Source: Xenopus tropicalis (lineage: Eukaryota > Chordata > Amphibia > Anura > Pipidae). Taken from it: 64,000 nt of DNA. Location: positions 142,036,545-142,100,544 of the forward strand of contig NC_030680.2 of NCBI RefSeq assembly GCF_000004195.4, written 5' to 3'. The translations under genes and the position numbers were made by a program. How positions within the stretch are numbered: position 1 is the stretch's first letter; the number at the start of each line of letters is the position of its first letter. Below, piece by piece: positions 23,119-37,900 of this stretch. The notes beneath the pieces are model-generated. The model was not told where the DNA came from and did no database searches. It saw only the letters and a list, made by a program, of their open reading frames with translations.

Positions 23119-26100
23119 GTAAGTTTATTTGTCTGGGGGGTGGCAGCGTCATGATATTTAATGTAATAATATGGTTTGGAACAGTTCCCTAAGCCCCGCC
23201 CCCTGTTCCCCTGCTGATTGGCTGACTACTTTGTGACTCAAATAAACTGTAACAGTAGTCGCCTGTCCTCAGCCTGCCTTCAGCCTGCCTCCTCCCAATC
23301 CCACAATTCCCTGCACACGTGATGCCAATAAGGAAAGGAACATCCCAGTGCACTGCATTGTGGGTTATGTAGTTCCTGCATGCTGTCTGTAAGCTGGGGA
23401 GAAGTTATTACAATTTGTAACATCAATGTTTTAGTCCCTCCTCCCCTGCCAGGATTTCAAATGAGGCAGAAAGAGAAGAACTGTTTTGCAGCTGGATTTC
23501 AGCATATAAAAATGGGATTTATTCCTACTTTGTAAAGGAACAGATTACAGGGATAGGGATATTAGGGGTTTCTGTGTTGTGTGGGGCTCTTTAACAGATT
23601 TTGGTTTGGAGGAGTTCCCCTTTAAAACACTGCTTTGTGTCTAAAAAAAAAGTGATCTGATTCCAGAAAGGGAAATTCAATTTTAGTATGATATAGAGTA
23701 AAAAACGACCTTCGTGTTTCTTAAAAAGAATTGGTGATGTTGAGCAAAAAAATGTTTTACTTTACAGGGGGTCCCTTTTCATGGTTGTATAGGGGAACCC
23801 ATATCTCATGTCACCCTATCTGTCGCCCTTCTGGCAAAGGAGCCATATTTGTTGTTGTCATGAAATATATATATATATTGCATAAACCTGCTCATATGTA
23901 AAACCCTGTTTCATCTAAATAAACCATTTTCATAAAAATATACTTTTTTAGTAGTATGTGCTGTTGGGTAATCCTAAATAGGAATTTTTCATTTTAAGAA
24001 TTAAGGGCCGCCCCCTGGGATCATAGGAGTCACAGTGCACACAAACAAGCCAAGGCACACATACATGCTAGGCCCCATCAGCCAATGAATGGGCAGAGTT
24101 CTGCCTTTTGCTCCCACACTACTTCCTGTTACAGTTAGAGCTGCATCACTTCCTGTCAGCTGATCTCAGAGGGAGCACACAGCCCATCACTAAATGGTGG
24201 CTCAAGGGAAAGGATGTAAAAGGGCAATATTTACTGATATATATATTCCAGTTTGGGGAGATTCTTTACTAGGTCACTTAACATAATGAAATGTTGGTTA
24301 GGTATTCATTCTGGGGGTATAGTTTTCCTTTAATAGCCTAATTAGAGAGGGGACATTTACCCTTTACTTTTAAACACACTGAGGAAGGCCTGTCCCATTT
24401 AGTTTCAGTACATTTGCACTGGGTCGCGAGTAGATGTTTATCCCTGTGTGGGTGCTGAAGGGGCTTGGCACCCAGGCTGTTACTGCATGGTGAGGCTTGT
24501 CCCAATCCAATTGTAAGATCTATAAAAAGGTGTTTGCATACGTGTGCCCAGTGTTTGTGTTTGTTTTGTAGCAACACCTACAGAATCTGAATTCCTGCTG
24601 GGGATATGAGAAGTCCTGCACTAAAGGCCACGGGTATAGTTACCCGGTGTGTGACCAGGTTGACTTCGGTTGGTAAGTTTTTAGCAGTTATTCTTTTTCC
24701 CACCCAGTCACATTGGGTGTAGAAGGAGAATTCAGCCTATAGGATACACTCTGGCTCCTACAATTACTGGGTGAGTCGGGGTGTCGGGTTCTCTGCTGGG
24801 CCCTTAGTGGCCCCATCGGAAAGCACAATTGCTCACCAGTTAGTAGAATAGGAGAATGGGCCAGTTAGTTGGGTTATTAGTTAGTTAAGTTGGGTTGAAA
24901 AAGACCAAAGTCCATCAAGTTCAACCCCCCTAATCGAACCCCAGTGCGCACACACACACACATTTATATAGACCTATCTGTACACTCACATACATAAACC
25001 AGATATACCAACATCAATACTAACTGTAGATTTTAGTATCACAATAGCCTTGGTGCACTGATCGTTTATATGGAAAAAAGATCCCCACTATCTGCCTATA
25101 ATCCCCTGTAATGTAATTGTACAGAGTAATCATGTCCCCTCGCAAGCGCCTCTTTTCCAGAGAAAACAACCCCAACCTCGACAGTCTAACCTCATAGTTT
25201 AACCCTTCCATCCCCTTAACCAGTTTAGTTGCAGTCTCTGCACTCTCTCCAGCTCATTAATATCTTTCTTAAGGACTGGAGCCCAAAACTACCCCCCATA
25301 CTCAAGGTGAGGCCTTACCAGGGACCTATAAAGGGGCAAAATTATGTTTCATCCCTTGAGTTAATGCCCTTTTTTTAATGCAAGACAGCACTTTATTTGT
25401 TTTATTCGGTTTAATATAATAACTAGTTGTTCAGTATGGCACTTTCTAATGGATGAGCTTCCCTGTGCATTTGGCAGGGCCAAGACTATAGAAGAGTCCC
25501 AGGAAGTGTTCTGGAAACAGGCGGACTTTGGTTATGTGAAAGAGAGATTGGCTGAGACCCAGATATTATGCCGCCCCCAAGAACAGGTAAGGAAGTGAGA
25601 GAGGGAATGGCCTGGGCAGAACAGACATAGAAAGGGGCACATAGATTGGGTTGTATAAGTGAATGAGAGGATAGATATAGGGGAGAGAGTTCAGCCAACC
25701 AGGATCAATGACAATATTTTGTTGCCCCAAATACTATTTTGTAAATCACAGATTCCCCAAATCCTTTCTTTTACTCTGAACCCCAGAGAGGCAAATGGGT
25801 GGGCGCTAGCTGTGCATTTAATGCTGGTATTGTTATTTCATGGTTATTTTATGGCTTTCCCTAGGGAGATTCCATGTTGGCCTGTTCCAGAAACCTCCAG
25901 CACTGCAGGGCCACAAACCTTTACCTGGACCTGAGAAATCCCAGGAGAGGACAAGAAAAGTTAGTAGCACCAATTGTCTATCGGATAGTACATTTGTCTT
26001 TGGGATAGTAAATTTGCAGATTTTATTTCCATATAAAGCTGGGAAAACTGGTCAGCAATGAAACGGATCAGGTTTGGCCAGGCTGGAATGGCCCCCTACA

Positions 26101-29100
26101 CGTCTCAATAAGCTGCTGAAGGGTCTAAGCCGGCTGCTTTGTATAGCCAGCTTAAATTAGCCACCTTTATATTTTAGTATGTTATAGAAAGGCCTATTCC
26201 TAGCAATTTTGCTAATGTTCTTCATTGTTTATTCTCTATACTTTTTAAATTATTTTCCTTCCTTTTCTGCCTCTTTCCAGCTTTTCAAATGGGGGTCACT
26301 GCAGCCAAGACTATTACTCTGTAAGGCTACAATGTTATTGTTATTGCTACTTTTTATTACTTATCTGCCTCTACAATACTTATTCCTGCCTCTTATTCAA
26401 ACCATTGCCTGGTTGCTAGGGAGAATCATACTCTAGCAACCAAACAGTTGCTGAAGAAAACTGTACTGGAGAGTTATAATTGGACAATAACTCTCATCAT
26501 CTCTCGAGAGTTGTGGCTTACTAAAGCTGGCCTTAAAGGTTCAGGTATAGGACCCGTTATCCAGAATGCTCAGGACCAATGGTATTCTGGATAAGGGGTC
26601 TTTCCGTAATTTGGATCTCCATACCTTAAGTCTAATAAAAAATCAATAAAACATTAGTTAAACCTAATAGGATTGTTTTGCATCCAATAAGGATTATTTA
26701 TATCTTAGTTGGGATCAAGTACAGGTACTGTTTTATTATTACAGAGAAAAGGGAATCATTTAACCATTAAATAAACCCAATAGGGCTGTTCTGCCCCAAT
26801 AAGGGGTAATTATATCTTAGTTGGGATCAAGTACAGGTACTGTTTTATTATTACAGAGAAAAGGGAATCATTTAACCATGAAATAAACCCAATAGGGCTG
26901 TTCTGCCCCAATAAGGGGTAATTATATCTTAGTTGGGATCAAGTACAGGTACTGTTTTATTATTACAAAGAAAAAGGGAATCATTTTTAAAAATTAGAAT
27001 AATTTGCTTATAATGGAGTCTATGGGAGACAGGCTTTCTGTAATTCGGAGATTTCTGGATAACGGGTTTCCCGAGAAGTGATTCCATACCTGTACTGATA
27101 AAACTGTATGAAACAAAGTACAATTTTCAGGACTTCCAGACGATTCCGACCAATATGAATTTGCAATGGATATTAGTCTGTTTGTTGGTCGGACAGGCCG
27201 CAGCTTCTCTTCTTGTCTGGTGATATATAATGATATTTATTCTCTTCCTGAAAGCTTTAAGGAAGACTTCCTGCAGGAAGGGGAAATCGGAGGACGCTGC
27301 AACCTCGATAAACAGGCGTTATTGTCCCAAGGAGCCTGGAAGAGCCCTTTGCAATCTTGGTAGGTTCCGCAGACTCCTCTTTAATCTCCTTCTTTCCCTT
27401 TCTATTTAATACTAAGGAATTGTTAGCTGCTGACCTAATTGTGATTTTCACCATTGTAACGAGTTTCCTTCTAAGGAAGATGACACCGGTAATTAAACAC
27501 CCACATTAGAGCTCAAAGCCTGAAAGGGACTAATGAATTCCATTGCAGGGACAGGGGCACAATCGATGGAAGCAGTTGGCGTTCGGTTGGAGCAGCTATT
27601 GATTGTGTGGGTTGAAGGCTGAGAAAGTGACGCGCCAAAGATGTGAGGCTTTGGGGTGATTTAGAATTGTTTTCCCTTTATTTAAAAACCTCCCTGATTG
27701 TAGTTGAAGGAAACAGCGATTGGGTTTTCCTGCTCTAAAATTGACATTATCTCATGTTTGAAGGGCAGGCGATGCTAGAATGAAAGTAATAGCAGGCTAG
27801 AATGTCAGCTCCTAATTGCGAGTGGAAGGCAAATGTGGGCAGTGGCGCTGAGGGACTTCATGTTTGATTGTGTTTTATGGTGTATAATTGCTCCTAATTG
27901 GGCACACAATTAGTATATATAGATGCAGATGTGTAGAGAAGGGAAGTTTTGTTGGCACAGTTAAGTTGGCTATACACTGTTTGGCGAGGCCACCAATTGA
28001 GCAAATCTTTCCCTCGATATGCCCACCTTGGGTGCACGATTTTGTGCTAAAGCGATTGTGTGGCTCTAGGGCCAAATGATCGCATTGCAATGCTGGGAAT
28101 AGGAAAAGTCAGGTGAGGATCACATCAGTGAGCCAATGCGGTCCCCGATTAAGCCTGTCTGATTGACATCTGGCCAATTTTTGGGCAGATATCGGTCGGG
28201 AAGGCCTCTTGAAAAGGCCCCATATTCGGGCAGATAAGCTGCCAAATTGGTCTTAAGGACCTGAATTGGCAGCTAAAATCTGCCCATGTATTAGTTATAT
28301 CCTATTGCTTACTGGCCTATATGTACATGTATTTATGCAATCTGCTGGGAGTGGGTGCTAAACCCTTGGAAGGGTAACTGGGGGATGCATTGTTCTCTAA
28401 AAGACATTTTTGGAGAGCAGGGGAGTCCAATATTTTACTTTCTGTCTCTTTGTGCCTGGGAGAGAGAAGAGGAATAGTGGCGCATTATGAGGACATTTAA
28501 GCCCATTCATTGTGTTGTGCAATGTACTACAAGGGCACTGGCATCTATGGAGTGTAGTGTTGTCCCACTTGCAGAGTGAATTTGCCTGGCTAAAGAGGGC
28601 TTTGTAGGGTATTTGGGGGCTGTTCAACAGCGGTATAAGTAGATGTTACTGGGCTACAGCAAATTCAATTTAGGCCCCCCAAAACATTAGTAAATTGCCC
28701 AATATATATTGAAATTTCTCATTTATTTAGGGACCTTCAGGGCCCCCCGGCAGGCTCTGCTCCCTCTATAGTAACGCCCCTGCTGTTCAAAGTAATCCCA
28801 GGATTTGGTACCAGTTACGGTGTTAGCCAAGTTCTGAGATGTAGTAGGATAATGAAATATTTGCTTTTGTTTTCTAACTTGTAGGTGACCGTTAAAATCT
28901 AATTGCTTCTTGGTTGCTATGGGCAACATCAGTGATGATGTTGGCTTACACTCTATAGTAAATATTCCCCCTGGATGTAATGATAATACTAGAGATGTGC
29001 TGGGCTTCTGTGCAATGTACTAATGGGTGCACTGGCTCTACTGCAACTTATCTGGGACAGTGGGCAGTGTGCTGCCAGAGTACATGAAAGTTTTAAAGGT

Positions 29101-32100
29101 GCCATTTAGTCCTGTATGGGGGCATCCGGCATCGACAATATGGCGCTGTGTAATGCAATGACGGGGCCCAGGGCAGGTAGGGCTGGCACAGTTCTTCAGG
29201 GACAGCCATCTAGAGCAGACAGGAGTCTTAAACTGCCACATTATTTATTAAATACCGGTTTAGCACAAATCTGCTCAATCTGTGTTAAACAACAACAACT
29301 GGCAGATGGAGCAGTGTTGGACTGGGGTGTCCAGGGCCCACTGGGGCTACCAACTCAGGGGCCCCCCACGCCAGGGTTCCAGCTTTTTTCTTCCCTCGTC
29401 AGACACGCTGCCAGCCTCCAACTGTCCCCTTCAGCCCAAAATGGAGGGGAGCGCTCAAAGAGTGTGGGGGGGCGGGCTTGGGTCTGCCGGGCCCCTAATG
29501 ACCGGGCCCACAAATTTGGAGAGAGAAAGGAGAATTTCATAGTGAAACCCTCTCATGAATGTACGGGTGCAGGTGAGCTAAGGTGGCGCTCTCTATCTTT
29601 AAACCAAAGAGAGAAGGAAAAAAAATTGATTTTTGCAAATCAATGTTCCTTAGGGATTCAGGGCACCACGGAGGAGCGCGGCAGAGACTGCGTTACTGAC
29701 AGACACAGCTCCCATACTGAGATACGGCAATAGCACTCGGTCTCACCAGAGGAACAATGAGATTACACTGAAGAGCTCTTTATGCAATCAATACCTGGTT
29801 AAATAGGTTTTTTAGATGTCTCCCCATCACCTGCACTGTGGGCGAGTAATAACATGGTCCGTAGAGCCTGGGAGTCTCGCATAGGAATGAGACATCTGCT
29901 CCGCGGCGAGTAATGAAGGTCTCAGGCATGGGAGGGCGCAATATAATGTGTTACAAAAGTAATCAATTCTTAGCATGGATTTGCTTAGTGGGCTGTATGG
30001 CTATTTGTCCAGGAGTGGCTGCTAAGGTAGAACACCCTAGCAATGAGTGATTCAGACATTCAAATGGAAGATTGGACAGAAGACACATTTAGCTTTATCA
30101 CTTGTGTCTTTTTTATTTCCAGGGTCAGTGACCCAAGTGCATTTAAAAAATGGATAATAATGAAGACCAATTAAGATCAATTTCCATTGATCTACTCACA
30201 AATTATAAAGCTATACCCTCATAGAGTACAGTCAAGGGAAATAATAAGATAGGTTTCATCCATATATATATGTATATATATATATTGCAGTCATGTAGGG
30301 ATGGCACAATGTCTGCCCATCTTGCATTTGTTGGGCAGTTGCAGCACTGCCTCACAGGGAAAATATGTGAGATGATCAATTTGTGAATGAGCCTTACCTT
30401 CCCCTTTAATAATGTTTCTTTCCCTCTCTAGGTTTGCTGAGTTGCAGTCCTACAGCTCCTTAACATTTAAGCCTGTAGAAGATGCCCATTGTGATATCAT
30501 CATAGACAAGCCGACCTACTTCATGAAACTGGATGCCGGTGAGCAAAGATTGCAAATTGCTCTTGTCCTCTGCCTCCAACACAGCGTTGTGTGTGTGACC
30601 ATTTCGTCTCACTCTTTATGTCCCACACAACACAGAAACCCCTAATATACCTACTGTAATCTGTTCCTTACATATACAAATAGCATTTTTATAGGCTGAA
30701 ATCCAGCTGCAAAACAGTTCTTCTCTTTCTGCATCATTTGAAATCCTGGCAGGGGAGGAGGGACTAAAACACTGATGTTACAAATTGTAACAACTTCTCC
30801 CCAGCTTACAGACAGCATGCAGGAACTACATAACCCACAATGCATTGCACTGGGATGTTCCTTTCCTTATTGACATCATGTGTGCAGCAGGGGATTGTGG
30901 GATTGGGAGGAGGCAGGCTGAAGGCAGGCTAAAGACAGGCGACTACTGTTACAGTTTATTTGAGTCACAAAGTAGCCAGCCAGACCAGCAGGGGAACAGG
31001 GGGCGGGGCTTAGGGTTTAGATTATTACATTAAATATCATGAAAGGGCTCCAAAAGTTTCTTGAAATTTATGTTCTGCCAAAAGCTTGTTGTGTTTGGGT
31101 GCAGTTCCCCTTTATCTTTGGGAGTAAGACATTTTTCAGAAGCAAATATTGAAACAGCAATTGCCCTATTGGGTCACCTATACCCCCCTACAGTTACTGC
31201 TGTTACACTGCAAATAGGGGGCATTTATCTGTTTTTCTGTTCTCTGGTTCTGACTCATGAATCAATGCTGCAGAAGTCTGTTTTGTGCCAGGTCTGTGAA
31301 TCGGCTGCTTTCTGCTACATTATTATATTAATGAGTGTGTCTGTGACTGTCATGAATGTTGGGGCCACGGAGTCACGAATGTGGGATGGCGAATGTCCCG
31401 CTCGGCGCCAATCAGTGTAGGGACAATAGTTCATGGCGCGCCAGTAATGCTGTGTCTGTGCACTTACAGGTGTCAATATGTATCACCACTTCTGTGATTT
31501 TGTCAACCTTTATATCACCCAACACGTCAACAATTCATTCAGCACTGACATCAACATTGTTATGTGGACCACAGTAAGTACCAGCGCCCCGTGCCCAGAA
31601 CCACTGGGGGGAACGGCCGCCCCTTGGGCCAGTCTAAAGCTACTATAGTCAGAAGCTTATGGTTCATGCAGTTTTAGGCAGGGTTGGACTAAGGTGTGCA
31701 GGATGCTGCTGCCCCGGGGGCCCCCCGCACACCCCCAGGGGCCCCGCTGCCTGCCCAAACTGGCACCACTTGGTTGTTTTTTCTTCCAGGAACAGGGTCG
31801 AACTGGGAAAAACCTGGTGGGCTCCACCGACCCAGACATGATCCGCGCTGATCTCCCTGCCCTGATTGCACTGAAGAAAAGTATAATGTACACATGTTCC
31901 GGGGAGGGAGATCAGCGGGGATCCGCTCTGGGTCGGCAGGTTTATCCCAGTCCAACCTTGTTCCCGGGGGGGGGGTAAAAACAACCAAGTTGTGCCAGTT
32001 TGGGCTCGGTATAGAAAGGGTTACAATATTGCAAAGGCTCCTCCCACTGTATCACCTATTAATATATTGCAGAATGTGGCTTTATTCTACCAGGGTTGCA

Positions 32101-34872
32101 TTAAAAAAGGTAATTTACTGCATTTGGTCTTGCTAGGGTTAAAAGTGCTGTTTTGTAGGCAAAACCTATATTAAGGGTTTTAAAGCAACTGCTGTAATTT
32201 TTTATTACTAAGCCAAAGGTATGGGACCTGTTATCCAGAATGCTCGGGACCTGGGGTTTTCCAGATAAGGGATCTTTCTGTAATTTGGATCTCCATAGCT
32301 TAAAAAAACATTTTAATATTAAATAAACCCAATAGGATTGTTCTGCCCCCAATAAGGGGTAATTATATCTTAGTTGGGATCAAGTACAGGTACTGTTTTA
32401 TTATTACAGAGAAAAGGGAATCATTTAACCATGAAATAAACCCAATAGGGCTGTTCTGCCCCAATAAGGGGTAATTATATCTTAGTTGGGATCAAGTACA
32501 GGTACTGTTTTATTATTACAGAGAAAAGGGAATCATTTAACCATGAAATAAACCCAATAGGGCTGTTCTGCCCCAATAAGGGGTAATTATATCTTAGTTG
32601 GGATCAAGTACAGGTACTGTTTTATTATTACAGAGAAAAAGGAATCATTTAACCATGAAATAAACCCAATAGGACTGTTCTGCCCCAATAAGGGGTAATT
32701 ATATCTTAGTTGGGATCAAGTACAGGTACTGTTTTATTATTACAGAGAAAAGGGAATCATTTAACCATGAAATAAACCCAATAGGGCTGTTCTGCCCCCA
32801 ATAAGGGGTAATTATATCTTAGTTGGGATCAAGTACAGGTACTGTTTTATTATTACAGAGAAAAGGGAATCATTTAACCATTAAATAAACCCAATAGGGC
32901 TGTTCTGCCCCCAATAAGGGGTAATTATATCTTAGTTGGGATCAAGTACAGGTACTGTTTTATTATTACAGAGAAAAGGGAATCACAGGTATTCTATATT
33001 CAAGTTTAGGTGGGAAGCTGGGATTATTGGTTTTATTATGTATTATACAACAGTAATAGGGAAGGACCAAAGCAGATATTTCCAATAAATTTGGCATTTT
33101 TCGGCTGCTGGTCAGACAGCAATGGGAGCAAACATGGGAGAAGCCCATTAATATTGTCGTATCTTTCAGCGTGAGAACAGGAAGCAGCGTCTCCTGTTTG
33201 TGGCTCAGTTACCGAAACAGGTTGGTCACGAGCCAAGTGGCGCCCTGGGAACAGATTCCGAGACTCGCCCACCCACTCCCTGTCATTTTCTAGGGTCGCT
33301 AAAATCTCGAGGTCAGTTTTCCCCTGAGGGCATTGCGAGCCTGGAGCTAAACATTGTAATGAGGCCCTACCATGGAAGAAAGATTCCTATTTAGTTTAGT
33401 GAAAATAATAGGCTCTGGTTTAGGAGAGAAATAGGACTGTGTTGCAGAATGCATCTACATTTACATTTTCACCCCTGGCTAATGCATGCTTTTCCTGAAC
33501 ACTTGCACTTATTGGATAGAAAAGCACACAGGACAGTTATTTTATGTGATTGTGTGTTGGGTCCTGGCCTATTCTATCTGTGCCTGGGACTTTGGCCCCA
33601 GATTTGAAGGGCCTTTATTATTATTAACATTGATTTATAAAGCGCCAACATATCCCGCAGCGCTGTACAATAAGTGGGTTACATACATTGGACAGAGTAA
33701 CATATAAAGCAACCAATAACCAATACAAGAGGTAAAGAGAGTCCTGCCCAAAAGAGCTTACAATCTAGAATCTTTATCTGACTTATTCTTAAAACCACAA
33801 TGGCAACGGAAGATTTGGCAACAAGTTATTGACACTCTCCCTCTTTTCCCTTCTTACCCAGAACGGTATGGAGGAGGCAGGAGAATGAATATAAGACTAT
33901 AATATACTGTATAATGTAATAAAAGGCACTAAGTTTGCCCAGGAGCAGTAACCCATCAACAGGTACATTCTACTGGTCACCTGTTTGAAAGCAGACGCCG
34001 TATTGGTTGCTATGGGTTACTGCTCCTGGGCAAACTTAGTGCCTTTTATTACATATGGGGGCAAAATCCTTATCTGGTGAGGCCTGTGTGTGGCCTGCTT
34101 TATATACAGCTACCCCAGGCCTGCACCACAGTTCATACTTATGTATTTATGGATGATAAACTGTGCCCTAGAACTGTGCTGTGTTTTTAAGGTATAATAT
34201 CAGGATTTTATAGTCCTAAATAGAGAATATTTTCCCTTAGGACTAAAGAGCAGGTGAATGCTGGGAGTTTTATTTTAGTAGAACTGGGGCAGGCGTCTCA
34301 CATCACAATGTTCTTTATTCCCTATGTGTTGTGTTGTTGGTGTGTGTGCCTAATCCGTCAGTGAGACTGGGGGCCCGGGGGCTGCCGGGGGGCTTGTGTA
34401 TCCCATCTGGCAGGATGTAGGAATTAGGAACCTTATCTCACTCTCACAGTCAGTTATTTAGGATTTCCCCCCTGCCCTCAGTGTATTTTCATCCATGCCA
34501 CCGTCACAGTGATATTCCACTGATATAGAATGGCCCTGTAGGTGTAGGCAGGGGCCTTAGTGAGCATTTCTGCTGTTCTGTTCCAATTTTGGATTTGGGT
34601 GGAACATTATTTTGACTGATGTGCTGGAACCCTGACCCGGCACAATATACCTCTAGGTGCCTGATGATGATAAGGGGCAACTCCCAGCAAGGCATTACAT
34701 GGGACTCTCTTACTCATATGGGCCCTTGCTAAATAGGGCAGGGAGGGTCCCCCTCATATGCAACAACTGTACAGATACAGAAGAGGTTATTAGGTTATTA
34801 AACACTCAAACTATTATGCCATGTTAGCCTTTAGTCATTTCTGGGGTGGCCACAGAGAATGGCATTTATTAC

Positions 34873-34906
<34 letters not shown>

Positions 34907-37900
34907 GTGATTGGATTAGTGGAAGAATACATATGCTGAGGACTTCCCATACCAGTCAGTTGAACTGAAGAAGCTGCTCGGATGAGCAGTGAAACGTCTT
35001 CAGTGATTACTTAACAAGTCCAGTTGCTTTAGATTTATTTATACTAGATATACCATGACCTGGATGAATGAAAATCTTCATAGTCATATTATTATTAACA
35101 TTTATTTATAAAGCGCCAACATATGCCGCAGCGCTGTACAATAAGTGGGTTTCATACATTGGACATACAGAGTAACATATAAAGCAACCAATAACCGATA
35201 CAAGAGGTGAAAAGGCCCTGCCCAAAAGAGCTTACAATCTACTTGGAAAATAGAGTGAGCTGCGATCCCTTCCATTGTGGCCCCTACACTAAGCAAATAA
35301 TGCCTAGGGAGTACTTACCCCACTAATTCACCCACTAACCCAAACTGCCCTTGCTGTATATCTTTATAAACCCTGGGGGGTACTACGTGTATGTATATAA
35401 AATTTTGGCAGCCCTGTCTAGACTACTACCCCAACTATCACTTTCCTACCGACCTCTGGGTTCCTGGCAGACACTCCCCTTTGGAACAATCCTGGAGGGG
35501 ATAGAGGATGTTGGCAAAATCATATATTCTTTGGGACATCGGCAAAAAGTCAAAATAGAAGTCATGTGGGGGAGATCTTGCCTCCCCCAGGTTCTGGTTA
35601 TAAGGTTATATGTGGTTTGGCTCGGAGCGGCCCAGGATCATTAGGAAAGAATGGTAATATCAGTATCCCGTATTTCTGTCTTTCTGTGCAGAGCGTGTAC
35701 GGATACGGCGATTTGTTCAGCGACACGTGGAAAGCTTTCACGGACTATGACATCACACATCTGAAAGCCTATGATAACAAAAGAGTAAGTACCTACAGAC
35801 TGATGCCCCTATCCAAGGTCTTCATTCTTTAAATGCCTGGTTGCCCCAAATGGCCGAGGGAAGGCAACTTTTAAGCCAAAAAACAAACAAATATGTCCTT
35901 TAGACAATCATTTACTCTTAAGTCAGTTCCTATACTCTCTGGTAAATAGTCACCCCCATACTCCCATGTAAGAGTCTGAACCAAGGGAATAATGGGTGCC
36001 CCCATTGCTGCCCCCTGTGTTGGAAATATTTCTACTGATTTGCCTCTCTGTGCCTTAGGTGTGCTTCAAGGATGCGGTGTTTGCCTTGCTTCCCCGAATG
36101 AGATATGGCCTGTTCTACAATACTCCATTGGTACGCTTCCCCTTTAAACATATTGGTATGGTTGGTAGGTCTTTCTGTCAAATTTATTTTTCAATTATTA
36201 AGTACAGAATTAGTGCAGCGCTTGCTAATACCCTGAAGTCTGTTTAAAAAAAAATCTGCATTTATTCCGCTCAGTAAAAGCTGCCATATTGTATGCCTGT
36301 GCAGAATTAAGTTTAGCAGTTCTCTCTAGGCAGCCAGAGTGACAGTGCCCCTAGTGGTCATAAGTAGAAGCTCAATGGCAAATATGAGTTCTAATAAAAG
36401 CTGTTAATGTGGAATTTCATTATAATTTCAGATATCGAACTGTCACGGGAGCGGATTATTCCGAGCATTTTCTCAACATGTTCTCCATAGGCTGAATATT
36501 ACTCAGCAACTGCCCAAGGTAGGGCCCGGTGTGTGTAACGTGCAACTGACTGCAGTTTGTATGTATGTATGTATGTATATCTTTATTTATAAAGCGCTAC
36601 TTATGTACGCAGCGCTGTACAGTAGAATACATTAATACAAACAGGGGGTTATTAAGATAATAATAGATAAATACACAGTATTACAATAAATACAAATAAA
36701 TAAAAGATACAGTTTAGATAAGAGTCAAAGACACAAGAGGATGGAGGTCCCTGCCCCGTAGAGCTTACAATCTATATACAAACTCCTTGTTTCATGGCAA
36801 GGAGTTTGTATGCTCTGCCCGTGTCTGTGTGGGTTTCTCTGGGTACTCTGGTTCCTCCTACACCCCAAATACATACAGGTTAATTGGCTCTGATAAAACA
36901 GCCTCTAGTGTGTGTGAGTGTGATAGGGACCTTAGATTGTAAGCTCACTGGGGCAGGGACTGATGGGAATGTGATAGGGACCTTAGATTGTAAGCTCCAC
37001 TGGGGCAGGGACTGATGGGAATGGGATAGGGACCTTAGATTGTAAGCTCACTGGGGCAGGGACTGATGGGAATGGGATAGGGACCTTAGATTGTAAGCTC
37101 ACTGGGGCAGGGACTGATGAGAGTGTGATAGGGACCTTAGATTGTAAGCTCACTGGGGCAGGGACTGATGGGAATGTGATAGGGACCTTAGATTGTAAGC
37201 TCACTGGGGCAGGGACTGATGGGAATGGGATAGGGACCTTAGATTGTAAGCTCCACTGGGGCAGGGACTGATGGGAATGGGATAGGGACCTTAGATTGTA
37301 AGCTCCACTGGGGCAGGGACTGATGGGAATGTGATAGGGACCTTAGATTGTAAGCTCACTGGGGCAGGGACTGATGGGAATGTGATAGGGACCTTAGATT
37401 GTAAACTCACTGGGGCAGGGACTGATGGGAATGTGATAGGGACCTTAGATTGTAAGCTCCACTGGGGCAGGGACTGTTGGGAATGTGATAGGGACCTTAG
37501 ATTGTAAGATCACTGAGGCAGGGACTGATGGGAATGTGATAGGGACCTTAGATTGTAAGCTCCACTGGGGCAGGGACTGATGGGAATGTGATAGGGACCT
37601 TAGATTGTAAGCTCACTGGGGCAGGGACTGATGGCAATGTGATAGGGACCTTAGATTGTAAGCTCACTGGGGCAGGGACTGATGGCAATGTGATAGGGAC
37701 CTTAGATTGTAAGCTCACTGGGGCAGGGACTGTTGGGAATGTGATAGGGACCTTAGATTGTAAGCTCCACTGGGGCAGGGACTGATGGGAATGTGATAGG
37801 GACCTTAGATTGTAAGCTCCACTGGGGCAGGGACTGATGGGAATGGGATAGGGACCTTAGATTGTAAGCTCACTGGGGCAGGGACTGATGGCAATGTGAT

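Noticed and set aside
29116..29733. 205-codon + strand ORF
   Set aside because: Overlaps a dispersed GC-rich repeat within an EOGT intron; composition is not protein-like and no domain was recognised.
30412..30645. 77-codon ORF starting upstream of coding exon 6
   Set aside because: It is exon 6 of EOGT read with intron on both sides; only 30432-30538 is coding.
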